64,000 nt of DNA, taken from Candidatus Anderseniibacteriota bacterium. GTDB taxonomy: Bacteria; Patescibacteria; Andersenbacteria; UBA10190. How positions within the stretch are numbered: the stretch's first letter is position 1; every line of letters begins with the position of its first letter. The notes beneath the pieces are model-generated. The model was not told the origin of the DNA, made no database searches, and worked only from the letters and a program-made list of their open reading frames with translations. The stretch spans positions 248,001 through 312,000 of the forward strand of contig JAIOOW010000003.1 in assembly GCA_021414205.1 (NCBI GenBank), in the 5' to 3' direction. Made by a program: the position numbers and the translations under genes. Positions 32,651 to 41,868 of the stretch are shown here, piece after piece.

Positions 32651-33907
32651 GTGAACACTGCCACTATTTGGAAGGGGATTATTATGCTGGGGGCGCTTAG
32701 TCTTGTTCCGTGCTCTTCTTTTGCTGCACCGGCAACAGTGGATTATTCAAGTCAGATAGAAGAGAAGCAGCAGGAGATTGATGCGCTAAATAAGAAGATA
32801 GCGGACTTATCGAGTAAGCGTTCGCAAACTGCAAGCGAGGCAGATAAAATTGCGGTAACGCTTGAGCAATTAAAAGCTGACCTGCAGCGCGCCAATGCGC
32901 AGTTAGCAAAAACGCAAGTCACTATATCGAATGTAAAATCGCAAAGCTCTGATACGAGTGCAAAGGTGAGCGATTTAGAAAAACAGATCAATGCAAAAAA
33001 GGAAGAATTAGATGCATTAGTGCGTCAGCTCTATGAATTTGAACAAGTTCCGCTCGTTCAAGTATTTTTCGATTCGCAAAGCTTAAGCGACGTGTTAAGT
33101 CAGCGCGATGCGTATGCCTTGCTGCAGCAGCGTGCCGTTGGCTTGCTTGCCGACATGCATAGTAAGCAAGACGATCTGCAGCAGCAAAAAAGCGAGCTTG
33201 ATAAGCAGGCGGATGATTTGACGCAACTCCAGCAGCTGCAAGATGCTCAGGCGCAAGATTTGGCAGACAAGAAGAGTGCGCAGAAGCAATTTTTGCAGCA
33301 AAAACAACAGCAGCAGGCGCAATACGAAAGCTTGCTCGCTGACGCGCAAGCTGCTCGGGATGAAATTAAGAGGCAGGTGTTTACTCTGCAGAACGGGAGT
33401 ATAAAAATTTCATTAAATACGGCAAATGACATGGCAAAATTTGCAGGCAAGGTTACGGGGGTTCGGCCCGCACTTATTATTGCAGTATTGAAAGTGGAGT
33501 CTGGTGTTGGTTCGAATTTGGGTTCAGGATCATTCCCTACTAACATGCCGCTTATAAGGAATCAAGAAGCATTTTTACGCATTACGAAAAAGCTTGGAAT
33601 TGATCCGTATAAAGCACCGCTATCTCGAGCGGGCGCTATGGGGCCTGCGCAGATTATGCCGACCACATGGGAGGGTATGGAGCCTCGAATCGAGCAGCTG
33701 ATGAATAAGCAGCCGGTGAACCCATACGAGCTCGCTGATGCATTCGTTGCAACAGGAATCTTTCTAGCGGATCGGGGTGCTGCCGACCCGGCACAAGAAG
33801 CAGAAGCGTTGCAGAAATATGTGGGCGGAATCTACTGGCAAGGGCAATCGTGGTATAGTGACAAGGTCTTAGCGGTTGCACGTGAATATGAAAATCAAGG
33901 GTTATAA
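32651..33907 (+). CDS. Secreted coiled-coil protein with lytic transglycosylase-like domain
   Basis: 418 residues. A signal peptide (cleavage near SSFAAPA), a long coiled coil (about 30-250, EnvC-like, Gln-rich), then an SLT-like domain with the catalytic Glu in AVLKVESGVGSNLG and AMGPAQIMPTTWEGM. It probably cleaves or binds peptidoglycan during growth or division. GTG 32651 gives the signal peptide directly. It follows the PIN gene by 1 base. Confidence 0.82.
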   Translation: MNTATIWKGIIMLGALSLVPCSSFAAPATVDYSSQIEEKQQEIDALNKKIADLSSKRSQTASEADKIAVTLEQLKADLQRANAQLAKTQVTISNVKSQSSDTSAKVSDLEKQINAKKEELDALVRQLYEFEQVPLVQVFFDSQSLSDVLSQRDAYALLQQRAVGLLADMHSKQDDLQQQKSELDKQADDLTQLQQLQDAQAQDLADKKSAQKQFLQQKQQQQAQYESLLADAQAARDEIKRQVFTLQNGSIKISLNTANDMAKFAGKVTGVRPALIIAVLKVESGVGSNLGSGSFPTNMPLIRNQEAFLRITKKLGIDPYKAPLSRAGAMGPAQIMPTTWEGMEPRIEQLMNKQPVNPYELADAFVATGIFLADRGAADPAQEAEALQKYVGGIYWQGQSWYSDKVLAVAREYENQGL

Positions 33908-34232
33908 CCTGAAAGGCGTATCAGTCGTATTGGCCAGCAGCATCCTACTGAATCTTGTTCTTTGGATTCTCGTGTTAACGACGTTCCCTAAAGGCGACCC
34001 ATCCGCAATTTTGCATTACACCGCCGGGGTGGGGATTGATTTTGTCGGAAGTCCATGGCAAATTTTCGTATTGCCAAGCATCGGGCTTGCAATGCTTATT
34101 ATTAACGTACTTCTCGGGCTATTCGTTCGGGCAGTAAGCGAAGTGGCGTTTTGGATATTTTGGACAAGTATGCCTATCCTTGAGGCTATGTTAATCGGGA
34201 CGTATATCATATTACTTCGGTTTAATTCGTAA
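33888..34232 (+). CDS. Small integral membrane protein
   Basis: 114 residues with three membrane helices (VVLASSILLNLVLWILVL, IFVLPSIGLAMLIINVLLG, FWIFWTSMPILEAMLIG). Its start lies inside the end of the transglycosylase-like gene (20-base overlap), and it is followed within 4 bases by a glycosyltransferase, so it is an operon member. Family not recognised. Confidence 0.72.
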   Translation: MKIKGYNLKGVSVVLASSILLNLVLWILVLTTFPKGDPSAILHYTAGVGIDFVGSPWQIFVLPSIGLAMLIINVLLGLFVRAVSEVAFWIFWTSMPILEAMLIGTYIILLRFNS

Positions 34233-34236
34233 CAAT

Positions 34237-35778
34237 ATGCAGCAGTTTGAAATTCAATTTGACGGTGTGGCGCTTCGGCGCAGGATGTGGGAAATTATTC
34301 CAGGGCTTTTGTCGTGGTCGACGTTAATAGGGCTTGGCTTACTAGCATTTGCTATTCCGTATTGGATTGCAATTTTTGTGATTGCGTACGACGTGTATTT
34401 GCTCGTGAGGATCGTATATATGTCGGTACATCTGTTGTATGCATATCGGAGATTAAACGAATATAAGCATGTTGATTGGATACGGAAGCTACAGGAAGAA
34501 AAAGCGGACATGGATTGGAATAAGATTCAGCACATTATCGTTATCCCTACGTACGATGAATCGTTGCATGTGTTGCGCACGTCTATTAGCGCGCTCGCGA
34601 AAACGGATTTCCCCCATGATCGCATGCACGTTGTGATCGGATTTGAAGATAGGGCAGGAGAGTCCGCAAAAAAACGAGCCGCGGCGCTGAAAAAGCAATT
34701 CGGAACAACATTTGGAACATTTATTACATCGTTCCATCCGGATGGAATTCCTGGGGAGAAGAAAGTAAAGAGCGCCAATGCTACGTGGGCAATTCAGCAA
34801 ATGGAAGAGAGTTTAAAAAAGAAGCGTATAAAAGACGAATATATTCTTGTCAGTAATTTTGACAGCGACACTGTTGTGTCCGCAGAATATTTTTCATACC
34901 TAACGTACGCATTCCTGCATGCGGAGAATCCGTACCAGGCAAGTTATCAGCCTATTCCGGTATATAACAACAATTTATGGGATGCTCCGTCGTTTTCACG
35001 AGTTATTGCAATGGGGTCTACGTTCTGGCAGATGATCGAATCGACGCGTCCGGAGCGCTTGGTGACGTTTTCGAGCCATTCGATGACGCTTGTTGCGTTG
35101 AAGAAGGTTGGATACTGGCAGCGAGATGTTATTTCAGAAGACTCTCGTATCTTTTGGCAGTGCTTGCTGACGCATAACGGCAACTATAGGACTGTGCCCT
35201 TATATATCACTGTTTCCATGGACGCTGCACTTGCGCCGTCGTGGTGGAAAACATTAATGAATCAGTATAAGCAGAAGCGTCGCTGGGCATGGGGTATTGA
35301 GAATTTTCCATTTTTAATGGAAGGGTTTATTAAAAATAAAAAAATTCCTTTATCAACAAAATGGACATATACATGGCGAACGTTGGAAGGGCATTACTCG
35401 TGGGCTACTGCAGCAATCATTGTTGCGGTACTCGGTTGGATCCCGGTATTGTTCGGAAATCCAAGTTTTCATGAAACATTTTTGTCGTATAGCTTGCCGT
35501 TTATGACGCGCACACTGATGACGATAGCCATGTCCGGATTGATCATATCTGCAACGCTGACTATTTTATTGCTCCCGCATAAGCCGAAGCATTATGGGCC
35601 ATGGAGGTATGCATTGATTATTTTGCAGTGGGCATTGGTTCCGCTTATTGCAACATTACTTTCTGCATTCCCCGCGCTCGATTCCGAAACCCGATTGATG
35701 TTGGGGCGAGATTTGAATTTTAACGTTATGCAAAAAACACGAAAGCGCGTGACTCGTAAGGGTATAGAAACAGTATGA
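34237..35778 (+). CDS. Membrane glycosyltransferase, family 2 type
   Basis: 513 residues. Two N-terminal membrane helices, a GT-A domain with HIIVIPTYDES, the DxD in SNFDSDT (about residue 208), SEDSRIFWQ and QKRRWAWG (about 346, the QxxRW processive-type motif), then three or four C-terminal helices. It likely transfers sugar from a nucleotide donor to an envelope glycan. It overlaps the next gene by 4 bases. Confidence 0.85.
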   Translation: MQQFEIQFDGVALRRRMWEIIPGLLSWSTLIGLGLLAFAIPYWIAIFVIAYDVYLLVRIVYMSVHLLYAYRRLNEYKHVDWIRKLQEEKADMDWNKIQHIIVIPTYDESLHVLRTSISALAKTDFPHDRMHVVIGFEDRAGESAKKRAAALKKQFGTTFGTFITSFHPDGIPGEKKVKSANATWAIQQMEESLKKKRIKDEYILVSNFDSDTVVSAEYFSYLTYAFLHAENPYQASYQPIPVYNNNLWDAPSFSRVIAMGSTFWQMIESTRPERLVTFSSHSMTLVALKKVGYWQRDVISEDSRIFWQCLLTHNGNYRTVPLYITVSMDAALAPSWWKTLMNQYKQKRRWAWGIENFPFLMEGFIKNKKIPLSTKWTYTWRTLEGHYSWATAAIIVAVLGWIPVLFGNPSFHETFLSYSLPFMTRTLMTIAMSGLIISATLTILLLPHKPKHYGPWRYALIILQWALVPLIATLLSAFPALDSETRLMLGRDLNFNVMQKTRKRVTRKGIETV

Positions 35779-36773
35779 TATTTGATACGACAATTGTAAC
35801 GCCTGGGCATGCAGTGCTTGGCGGGGTGTTGTTCTGCATAACTAATCTCGCGCTCTTTCTTTTTATCCGATCTAGGATTAAGAGCTTTTCCGTATATGGG
35901 ATGCGCGGAACGTACTATGCAGGGTGGGTGCTTGCTACTGTCGTAAGCGTTGCTGCCGTATTTCAGCTCACGTCTTTTCGTATGGCGATAGGGTTATTGA
36001 TTGCTGCGGCATGCATTATTGCATTCGGCACAATTGATGAAAAGAAAAATCTTCCCGCTTGGGAGCAGCTTGCGATGCAGGCGTTCATAGTCTGCATAGT
36101 GATGTACTTTGGCTGGAGGATTCCGTATGTCACAAATATTTTTCATGGTGGCATAGTATTTTTAGGAGTAGTTTTAGGTTCGGTTTTTACATTTCTTTGG
36201 GTACTCGCCTGCATGAACGCGGTAAATTTTCTTGATGGAACGGACGGGTTGGCGCCTGCCGTAACTGCAATAGCATGCATTGCCCTTGCCGGAATTAGCC
36301 TGCTTCCGGCGACGCAAGATGCTCAAACGTTTGTGTTGGCAATTATTGGTTTTGCCGGAATTGCGGGATTCTTCGTATGGAATGCTCCGCCTGCTCGCGT
36401 GTATTTAGGAACTACTGGCAGTTGGTTTATAGGGCTATATGTGGCATTGGTTGCGATGATCGGCGGAGGGAAAATAAGCACGACGCTCATTGTTCTTGCG
36501 ATACCCATGCTTGATGCACTATTTGTTGTTGCGTATCGAACGTATATGAGGAAGTTCCCGTGGACAGGAGATACCGTGTCGCACCTGCATCATCGCTTGA
36601 GCCGTGCAGGGCTGGGCAAGTGGAGTATCGTATTTTATTGCAGTGCGGGTACGGTGATATTGGGATATATCGGCGTTGTGGCATCAACGAATACTAAAAT
36701 TATTGCATTCGGTATTATTGCGCTATTATTTTTTATCGCAAGTGCGCGTATGATGAAGAGAGTATCTCTATGA
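35775..36773 (+). CDS. WecA/TagO/MraY-family phosphoglycosyltransferase
   Basis: 332 residues with about ten membrane helices. IDEKKNLPAW, NAVNFLDGTDGLA and HLHHRLSRAGLG are the conserved acidic and His motifs of this family, which loads a sugar-1-phosphate onto undecaprenyl phosphate. The sequence fits WecA/TagO better than MraY, and its place in a glycosyltransferase operon fits a surface-glycan initiation step. It overlaps both neighbours by 4 bases. Confidence 0.88.
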   Translation: MIFDTTIVTPGHAVLGGVLFCITNLALFLFIRSRIKSFSVYGMRGTYYAGWVLATVVSVAAVFQLTSFRMAIGLLIAAACIIAFGTIDEKKNLPAWEQLAMQAFIVCIVMYFGWRIPYVTNIFHGGIVFLGVVLGSVFTFLWVLACMNAVNFLDGTDGLAPAVTAIACIALAGISLLPATQDAQTFVLAIIGFAGIAGFFVWNAPPARVYLGTTGSWFIGLYVALVAMIGGGKISTTLIVLAIPMLDALFVVAYRTYMRKFPWTGDTVSHLHHRLSRAGLGKWSIVFYCSAGTVILGYIGVVASTNTKIIAFGIIALLFFIASARMMKRVSL

Positions 36774-37243
36774 GAATGTTACCTGTATGCATTGCGATTT
36801 GTGCAATTATTGCATTACCCGTGTTTGCATATTTTTTATTTACGAAACCGACATTGTGCGGAACAGGGCACACAGCTCTTTTAAGAACTTCAAAACAAAC
36901 TCTGCAAGTTTCTATCGCAAGCACGGAGGATCAGCAGAGAAAAGGCCTTGGCGGATGCAAAATGCTGGCGCGCAAGACGGGCATGTATTTCCCCTTTTCC
37001 GTAACCGGTCCGCAGACGTTTTGGATGAAAGGCATGGTTATTCCTCTTGATATGGTGTGGCTGAAGGGCGGGAGGGTCGTCGGTACTACGCCCAATATTC
37101 CATTCCCATCTCCGGACGTCAAAGATGCATTTTTGCCGTTATACCACAGCCCTCAAGACGTGGATGCGGTTCTTGAAATACCGGCAGGAACGGCAGATTC
37201 CTACGGGCTTACTAAAGGTTCCCAGGTAGTGCTGGTGAATTAA
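36770..37243 (+). CDS. DUF192 family protein
   Basis: 157 residues. An N-terminal hydrophobic segment (signal anchor), then STEDQQRKGLGG, GMYFPF, FWMKGMVIPLDMVWL and VLEIPAGTADSYGL, the conserved DUF192 sequence. Exported or membrane-bound; function unknown. Last gene of the glycosyltransferase run. Confidence 0.9.
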   Translation: MRMLPVCIAICAIIALPVFAYFLFTKPTLCGTGHTALLRTSKQTLQVSIASTEDQQRKGLGGCKMLARKTGMYFPFSVTGPQTFWMKGMVIPLDMVWLKGGRVVGTTPNIPFPSPDVKDAFLPLYHSPQDVDAVLEIPAGTADSYGLTKGSQVVLVN

Positions 37244-37302
37244 GGGGAAGTCAGTAGAGTAGATTTGACTTATAACCCGTTATCTGCAAAAATACATAAA
37301 TT

Positions 37303-37629
37303 ATGAAAACAGCAGTGATTAAAGCAGGCGGAAGACAGTTTGTGGTCCACGAGGGCGACAAAGTTGTTATGGACCGATTACCGTTAGAAGAAGGCGCTAA
37401 AACCGTTTTTTCTGAGGTATTACTTTTGGATGATGGCAAAAAAACGGAGCTTGGAGCACCTGTTCTTGCTGGTGTTTCTGTTGAAGCTACTGTTATTAAG
37501 CAGGCTCGACACAAGAAGATTCACGGTGTGAAAATGAAAGCAAAAAAGCGAAACGTGCACTATTTTGGCCACAAGCAGCACTATACAGAAGTTGAGATCG
37601 GAAAAATCGTAACAAAAGCAGCAAAGTAA
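37303..37629 (+). CDS. rplU: 50S ribosomal protein L21
   Basis: 108 residues. MKTAVIKAGGRQFVV and HYFGHKQHYTEVEI are typical. It is normally followed by rpmA (L27), but here a terminator follows and rpmA lies about 24 kb away at 61.3 kb. A TTGACT -35-like element lies upstream at about 37265. Confidence 0.95.
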   Translation: MKTAVIKAGGRQFVVHEGDKVVMDRLPLEEGAKTVFSEVLLLDDGKKTELGAPVLAGVSVEATVIKQARHKKIHGVKMKAKKRNVHYFGHKQHYTEVEIGKIVTKAAK

Positions 37630-37631
37630 CA

Positions 37632-37655
37632 AAGAGCCCCGAAAGGGGTTCTTTT
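37632..37655. terminator. Bidirectional terminator between rplU and recR
   Basis: AAGAGCCCC-GAAA-GGGGTTCTTTT. Confidence 0.85.
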
Positions 37656-38256
37656 ATATCTTCGTCCGTCCTGAGAATGCAGATTGCAATGTGAGGGCGT
37701 CGGCGAATTCGATATCGCCACCTGTTGGTAAGCCTCGGGCTAAGCGGGTGACGGGAATATTAAAATCTTTTACATATGCCATCAAGTGGCGAGTTGTAGC
37801 TTCGCCTTCCATGTTATGTTCTAGCGCAATGATTAATTCTTGGACAGTGCCTTGTTGCAGGCGTTTTTGTAGTTCAGAAAAAGTCAGCTGATCAATCCCA
37901 ACACCATCAATAGGAGAGAATAGACCGCCGAGTACGTGGTACAAGCCGTGATACGTTCCTGTTTTTTCAATCGCATCTACATCGAGCGGGTCTTCGACGA
38001 CGCATAGGATTGCTTGATCGCGTGAAGTATCTTTGCAGATTGCGCACTGGTCATCGTCAGATAATGAAAAGCATATAGAACATGTTTGTACTCTGTCGTG
38101 CAGAGTGGCAATGGATTCGGCAAGCTTTGCTGTAACGCCTCGTTGTTGGCGAAGGATGTGAAGCGCCAAGCGTTGTGCGGACTTTGTGCCGATTCCGGGT
38201 AAGCGTGTTAATTCTTGTGTTAACTCCCGGACTGCTTTTGGAAGGACTGCGGACAT
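37654..38256 (-). CDS. recR: Recombination protein RecR
   Basis: 200 residues. N-terminal helix-hairpin-helix (LTRLPGIGTKSAQRLALHIL), a C4 zinc finger (CSICFSLSDDDQCAIC) and a TOPRIM domain (ILCVVEDPLDVDAIE), plus the C-terminal Walker-like tail. It loads RecA with RecO/RecF at gaps. It follows dnaB by 3 bases, in an operon. Confidence 0.95.
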   Translation of the reverse strand: MSAVLPKAVRELTQELTRLPGIGTKSAQRLALHILRQQRGVTAKLAESIATLHDRVQTCSICFSLSDDDQCAICKDTSRDQAILCVVEDPLDVDAIEKTGTYHGLYHVLGGLFSPIDGVGIDQLTFSELQKRLQQGTVQELIIALEHNMEGEATTRHLMAYVKDFNIPVTRLARGLPTGGDIEFADALTLQSAFSGRTKI

Positions 38257-38259
38257 ATG

Positions 38260-39636
38260 TTATGCAGGAACTTGTTCAGTGGGGAACGGCTCCTCAATAT
38301 GGAATTGTTCCATTTCGGTATAGCTTACGATTTGCGTGTTGAACTGCAATGGAATTTCTCCAGTAGGACCGTTTCTATGTTTTTCAATCAATAAATCAAC
38401 TTCCATTATTTCCGGGCGTTCATCACCTTCCCAATCATGACGATGCAAGAACAGCACCATGTCGGCATCCTGTTCGATACTTCCGGATTCACGAAGGTCA
38501 GATAGTTTCGGGCGCTGATCGGTACGCATTTCAACAGCGCGAGATAGCTGAGACAGTGCGAGTACGGGAACCTGGAGCTCAATTGCGAGCTTCTTTAAAC
38601 CTCGAGAAATAGCGGATACTTCTTGTACACGATTGTCCGTATAGCGGGAGGACTCCATCAACTGCAAGTAGTCAATAATTAATAAATCTAATCCGTGCTC
38701 TGTTTGCAATCTGCGTGCCATCGTTCGCATTCCCATAATGTTTGAAGATGCATTGTCGTCGATAAATAGTGTTGCTTGCGACAATTCGCTGATTGCATCC
38801 CCTAATCGGACAAAGTCATCATCATTACCTCCGGTTGCAAGCTTTCCGGTGCGCAATTTCCATAAATCAACATGAGCGTGCGACGCGAGCATGCGGTCTA
38901 CTAACTGGTCCTTGCTCATTTCTAGGCTGAATATGCCAACCTTATGGCCTGCAAGCGCGGCATGGCGCGCAAAGTCCAGTGCAAGCGTTGTTTTTCCAAC
39001 GCTCGGGCGGGCAGCAAGAATAACAAGGTCAGACTTTTGCCAGCCTGCTATCTTTTTATCTAGAGAAGGGAATCCGGTAGGAACTCCGCGCAGCGCCCCG
39101 TCTCCTTTGTGTAATTTATCGATACGGACAAAGGCATCTTCAAGCGCTTCTGATAACGGGGTAAAGTGGTCGACTTTATGGCCTTCGGAAACTTGGAATA
39201 AGCGATGCTCTGCTTCATCTACTACTGTTTCAATATCTTCTGCTTCATTAAATCCAAGCTCTGCAATATCGGATGCTGCGGAAATCAGCTTTCTTCGCGT
39301 TGAGGTTCGCTGAACTATTCGCCCATAGTGAACAACATTTCCCGCAGTCGGAACGGTTGTTGCGAGGTAGGTAATAGTTCTCTTACCGCCAATATTTTTC
39401 AATTCTTTCTTTTCCTTCAGCCTATCTATAAGAGACAAGATGTCGATCGGGCTTCCTTTTGCATACAGTTCCATAATCGCCTCATAGATAACTTGATTAT
39501 TGTGATGATAAAAATCTTCCGGATTAATCCAGTCTGCAATTTTAATAATTGCATTTTTATCAATCAAAATGCTTCCCAATACGGATTCTTCCGCTTCGGT
39601 ACTATGAGGAGCTATTCGAAGTTCTTTACCAGGCAT
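38260..39636 (-). CDS. dnaB: Replicative DNA helicase DnaB
   Basis: 458 residues. N-terminal helical domain (PHSTEAEESVLGSILID), Walker A ARPSVGKTT near residue 210, Walker B LLIIDYLQLM, and SQLSRAVEMRTDQRPKLSDLRESGSIEQDAD. It unwinds DNA at the fork as a hexamer. Of normal length, without an intein. Operon with recR. Confidence 0.96.
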   Translation of the reverse strand: MPGKELRIAPHSTEAEESVLGSILIDKNAIIKIADWINPEDFYHHNNQVIYEAIMELYAKGSPIDILSLIDRLKEKKELKNIGGKRTITYLATTVPTAGNVVHYGRIVQRTSTRRKLISAASDIAELGFNEAEDIETVVDEAEHRLFQVSEGHKVDHFTPLSEALEDAFVRIDKLHKGDGALRGVPTGFPSLDKKIAGWQKSDLVILAARPSVGKTTLALDFARHAALAGHKVGIFSLEMSKDQLVDRMLASHAHVDLWKLRTGKLATGGNDDDFVRLGDAISELSQATLFIDDNASSNIMGMRTMARRLQTEHGLDLLIIDYLQLMESSRYTDNRVQEVSAISRGLKKLAIELQVPVLALSQLSRAVEMRTDQRPKLSDLRESGSIEQDADMVLFLHRHDWEGDERPEIMEVDLLIEKHRNGPTGEIPLQFNTQIVSYTEMEQFHIEEPFPTEQVPA

Positions 39637-39703
39637 ACGTATTACTCACTATATCTGTCTCTACTAAAGACTGTTAGTGGATAAGGTGTGGAAATTCGTG
39701 TAA

Positions 39704-41113
39704 TTATATGCGAACAATGCGTGGCCCTTGTGGCGTGTCTTCAATCCGGTAGCCTTGTTGAGCAATTTCTTGGCGAAGTGCATCGGCGCGCATGTAGTTT
39801 TTTGCTTTTTTTGCTTCTTCTCTGTCTTGTGCGAGAGCGGTAATAGGGTCCGGAATTGTTTGGGTCATTGTTTCTTTTTGTAGGGGTTCAAGAATGCCGA
39901 TTACGCTATCCATGTTCAGTAATTGAGAAGATAGCTGAGATGCAAGTTTAGTATTATTTGCATCTAGTGCCTTGTTTAATTCTTTTATTGTTTCGAGGAA
40001 TATTGCGAATGCTTTAGATGTGTTGAGGTCATATTGGAGGGCGGATACAAACTCAGAAGGTGCTAGTCCGCCCTTCTTCCAATTAGAAAGGGGAAGGCGC
40101 GCTAACACTTTTTTAATACTTTCTACATGCCCTTGGAATTCATCTAATAATTCCCACGAAAAGTCGATAGGGGAACGGTAATGATGTGCGAACACTAGTA
40201 ATCGAAACGCCAATGGGGAATAGTTTTTTTCTTTCAGTGTGTCTATTGTAATAACTTCTCCTTCGCGTTTTGCCATCTTTTTGCCGGCAAGCATTAAATG
40301 CCGATTGTGCATCCAAATATTTACAAACGGCTTACCCGTTGCGCCTTCCGATTGCGCAATTTCATTTTCATGATGAGGAAAGCGGTTATCTTCACCGCCG
40401 GTGTGAATATCTATTGTTTCGCCAAGCTCTTCCATGCTCATGGCGGAACATTCAATATGCCAGCCTGGGTATCCTTTACCCCATGGGGAATCCCATAGCT
40501 GAAGATGCGTATCGTCGATCATCCAGAGCGCAAAATCTTGCGGATGTTTTTTCTCGTTTCGCACTTCAACTCGGTGCCCTGCATCTATGTTTTTTATATC
40601 ATTGCCGGAAAGCTTCCCGTAATCCGGAAACGTCGAGATATCAAAATATACGCCAGAAGATGTTATGTATGCATGCTTATTTGCAAGTAATGTTTCGATC
40701 AACGTAATCATGCTTTGTATATGTTCGCTTGCACGCGGATATTGGTCAGTATGCTGAATGTTTAATGCGTCGATATCTTGGAAAAATAATTCAGTCTGAT
40801 ATTTGGCAATATCTTGCGGAGTTTTTTGTTGCGCCTTTGCTTCTTTTTCTAACTTATCTTCACCCTCGTCTATTTCATCTTGCGTTAAATGGCCAACGTC
40901 GGTGATGTTCGTCACGTCATGAATTTGATAGCCGAGCAGTAGCAATGTTCTGCGCAAAAAGTCAGCGTTTAAAAACCTGCGCATATTGCCAATATGCTGG
41001 CGCTTATACACCGTAGGTCCGCAGTTATAGATCGTAACAGTATCTGTTGCAGAAATTGGCTTTAATTCCTCTTGCTCTCGTGTTCGCGAATTGTACAGGT
41101 GTATAGGCTGCAT
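39704..41113 (-). CDS. cysS: Cysteinyl-tRNA synthetase
   Basis: 469 residues. YNCGPTVYKRQHIGNMRRF holds the first zinc Cys and the HIGH motif (HIGN), WHIECSAMS the second zinc ligand region with HENEIAQSE, and KMAKREG the KMSKS variant. Length is normal. It charges tRNA-Cys. The start lies divergent from the HAD gene. Confidence 0.95.
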   Translation of the reverse strand: MQPIHLYNSRTREQEELKPISATDTVTIYNCGPTVYKRQHIGNMRRFLNADFLRRTLLLLGYQIHDVTNITDVGHLTQDEIDEGEDKLEKEAKAQQKTPQDIAKYQTELFFQDIDALNIQHTDQYPRASEHIQSMITLIETLLANKHAYITSSGVYFDISTFPDYGKLSGNDIKNIDAGHRVEVRNEKKHPQDFALWMIDDTHLQLWDSPWGKGYPGWHIECSAMSMEELGETIDIHTGGEDNRFPHHENEIAQSEGATGKPFVNIWMHNRHLMLAGKKMAKREGEVITIDTLKEKNYSPLAFRLLVFAHHYRSPIDFSWELLDEFQGHVESIKKVLARLPLSNWKKGGLAPSEFVSALQYDLNTSKAFAIFLETIKELNKALDANNTKLASQLSSQLLNMDSVIGILEPLQKETMTQTIPDPITALAQDREEAKKAKNYMRADALRQEIAQQGYRIEDTPQGPRIVRI

Positions 41114-41120
41114 GTAGTAT
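41091..41120 (+). promoter_or_regulatory. Candidate promoter of the HAD gene
   Basis: TTGTAC (41091-41096), 18-base spacer, TAGTAT (41115-41120). It overlaps the cysS start. Confidence 0.4.
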
Positions 41121-41180
41121 CCATTGTACGGGGGGATTGGCGCACATTCAACAATTTATGCACTTGGAAAGGAGACAGAT

Positions 41181-41828
41181 ATGTCTTCAGGGCAACGTTC
41201 CTTATCGTTCGATTTGGATGGAGTGGTCTTTCGGGACCAGGCTCCGCAGTTTATTGTATTCATGAAGCAAGATCGCGGATTGCCGTTTGACGATGATTTG
41301 TTTGCTCGAACTCATAGTTGGAGCAAAGCCCTTGGACTGGAAGTCCCGCAGATCAATGAGTTATTTGCAGATTTTGCAATTCAGGGCCCGCGTCCGGAGT
41401 TTATGCCGGGTGCTGAAGAGGCGCTACGAGCGATCAGTAGAAGCGCGATATTGCACTTAAATACTGCGCGACACGCTCACGCTCTCGATGTTGCGGTAGC
41501 AGTTTTGGGCGAAGCAGGGATTATTCATCATTATCAGCATGGGGGAATGTCCAAAAGAAAGGCTATTCCATTGTGTCAGCACGAAATTCCAATCCATGCC
41601 GAAGATAGCACGGAGGATATTCACCTTATTCTGGAGCAGTCGAATGCTACGGTAATTCAGTTTCCGTCATATGCGCCCGGGTCGATAGTTTGCCCCATTC
41701 GCCATGAGCGGGTGTATGTACTCCCGTCTCTTCACAAAGCAAAAATTCTTTCACAGGATGAAGTTTTGGAAGGATGCTGGGCAGAAGTATTGGAGTACTT
41801 GGAAATTGACGTTGTCGCTTGTGCATAG
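41181..41828 (+). CDS. HAD-superfamily hydrolase, 5'-nucleotidase-like
   Basis: 215 residues. SFDLDGVVF gives the DxDG catalytic motif, ILHLNTARHA motif II, and HAEDSTEDI the acidic motif IV. The layout resembles the small 5'(3')-nucleotidase/NT5C-like group; substrate unknown. AAAGGAG lies 7 nt before ATG 41181. Own promoter and terminator: a cassette. Confidence 0.78.
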   Translation: MSSGQRSLSFDLDGVVFRDQAPQFIVFMKQDRGLPFDDDLFARTHSWSKALGLEVPQINELFADFAIQGPRPEFMPGAEEALRAISRSAILHLNTARHAHALDVAVAVLGEAGIIHHYQHGGMSKRKAIPLCQHEIPIHAEDSTEDIHLILEQSNATVIQFPSYAPGSIVCPIRHERVYVLPSLHKAKILSQDEVLEGCWAEVLEYLEIDVVACA

Positions 41829-41836
41829 CAATGTAC

Positions 41837-41868
41837 GATTTTCGCCGCGAGGGATGCGGCGATTTTTT
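41837..41868 (+). terminator. Terminator after the HAD gene
   Basis: CGCCGC-GAGGGAT-GCGGCG and TTTTTT. Confidence 0.8.
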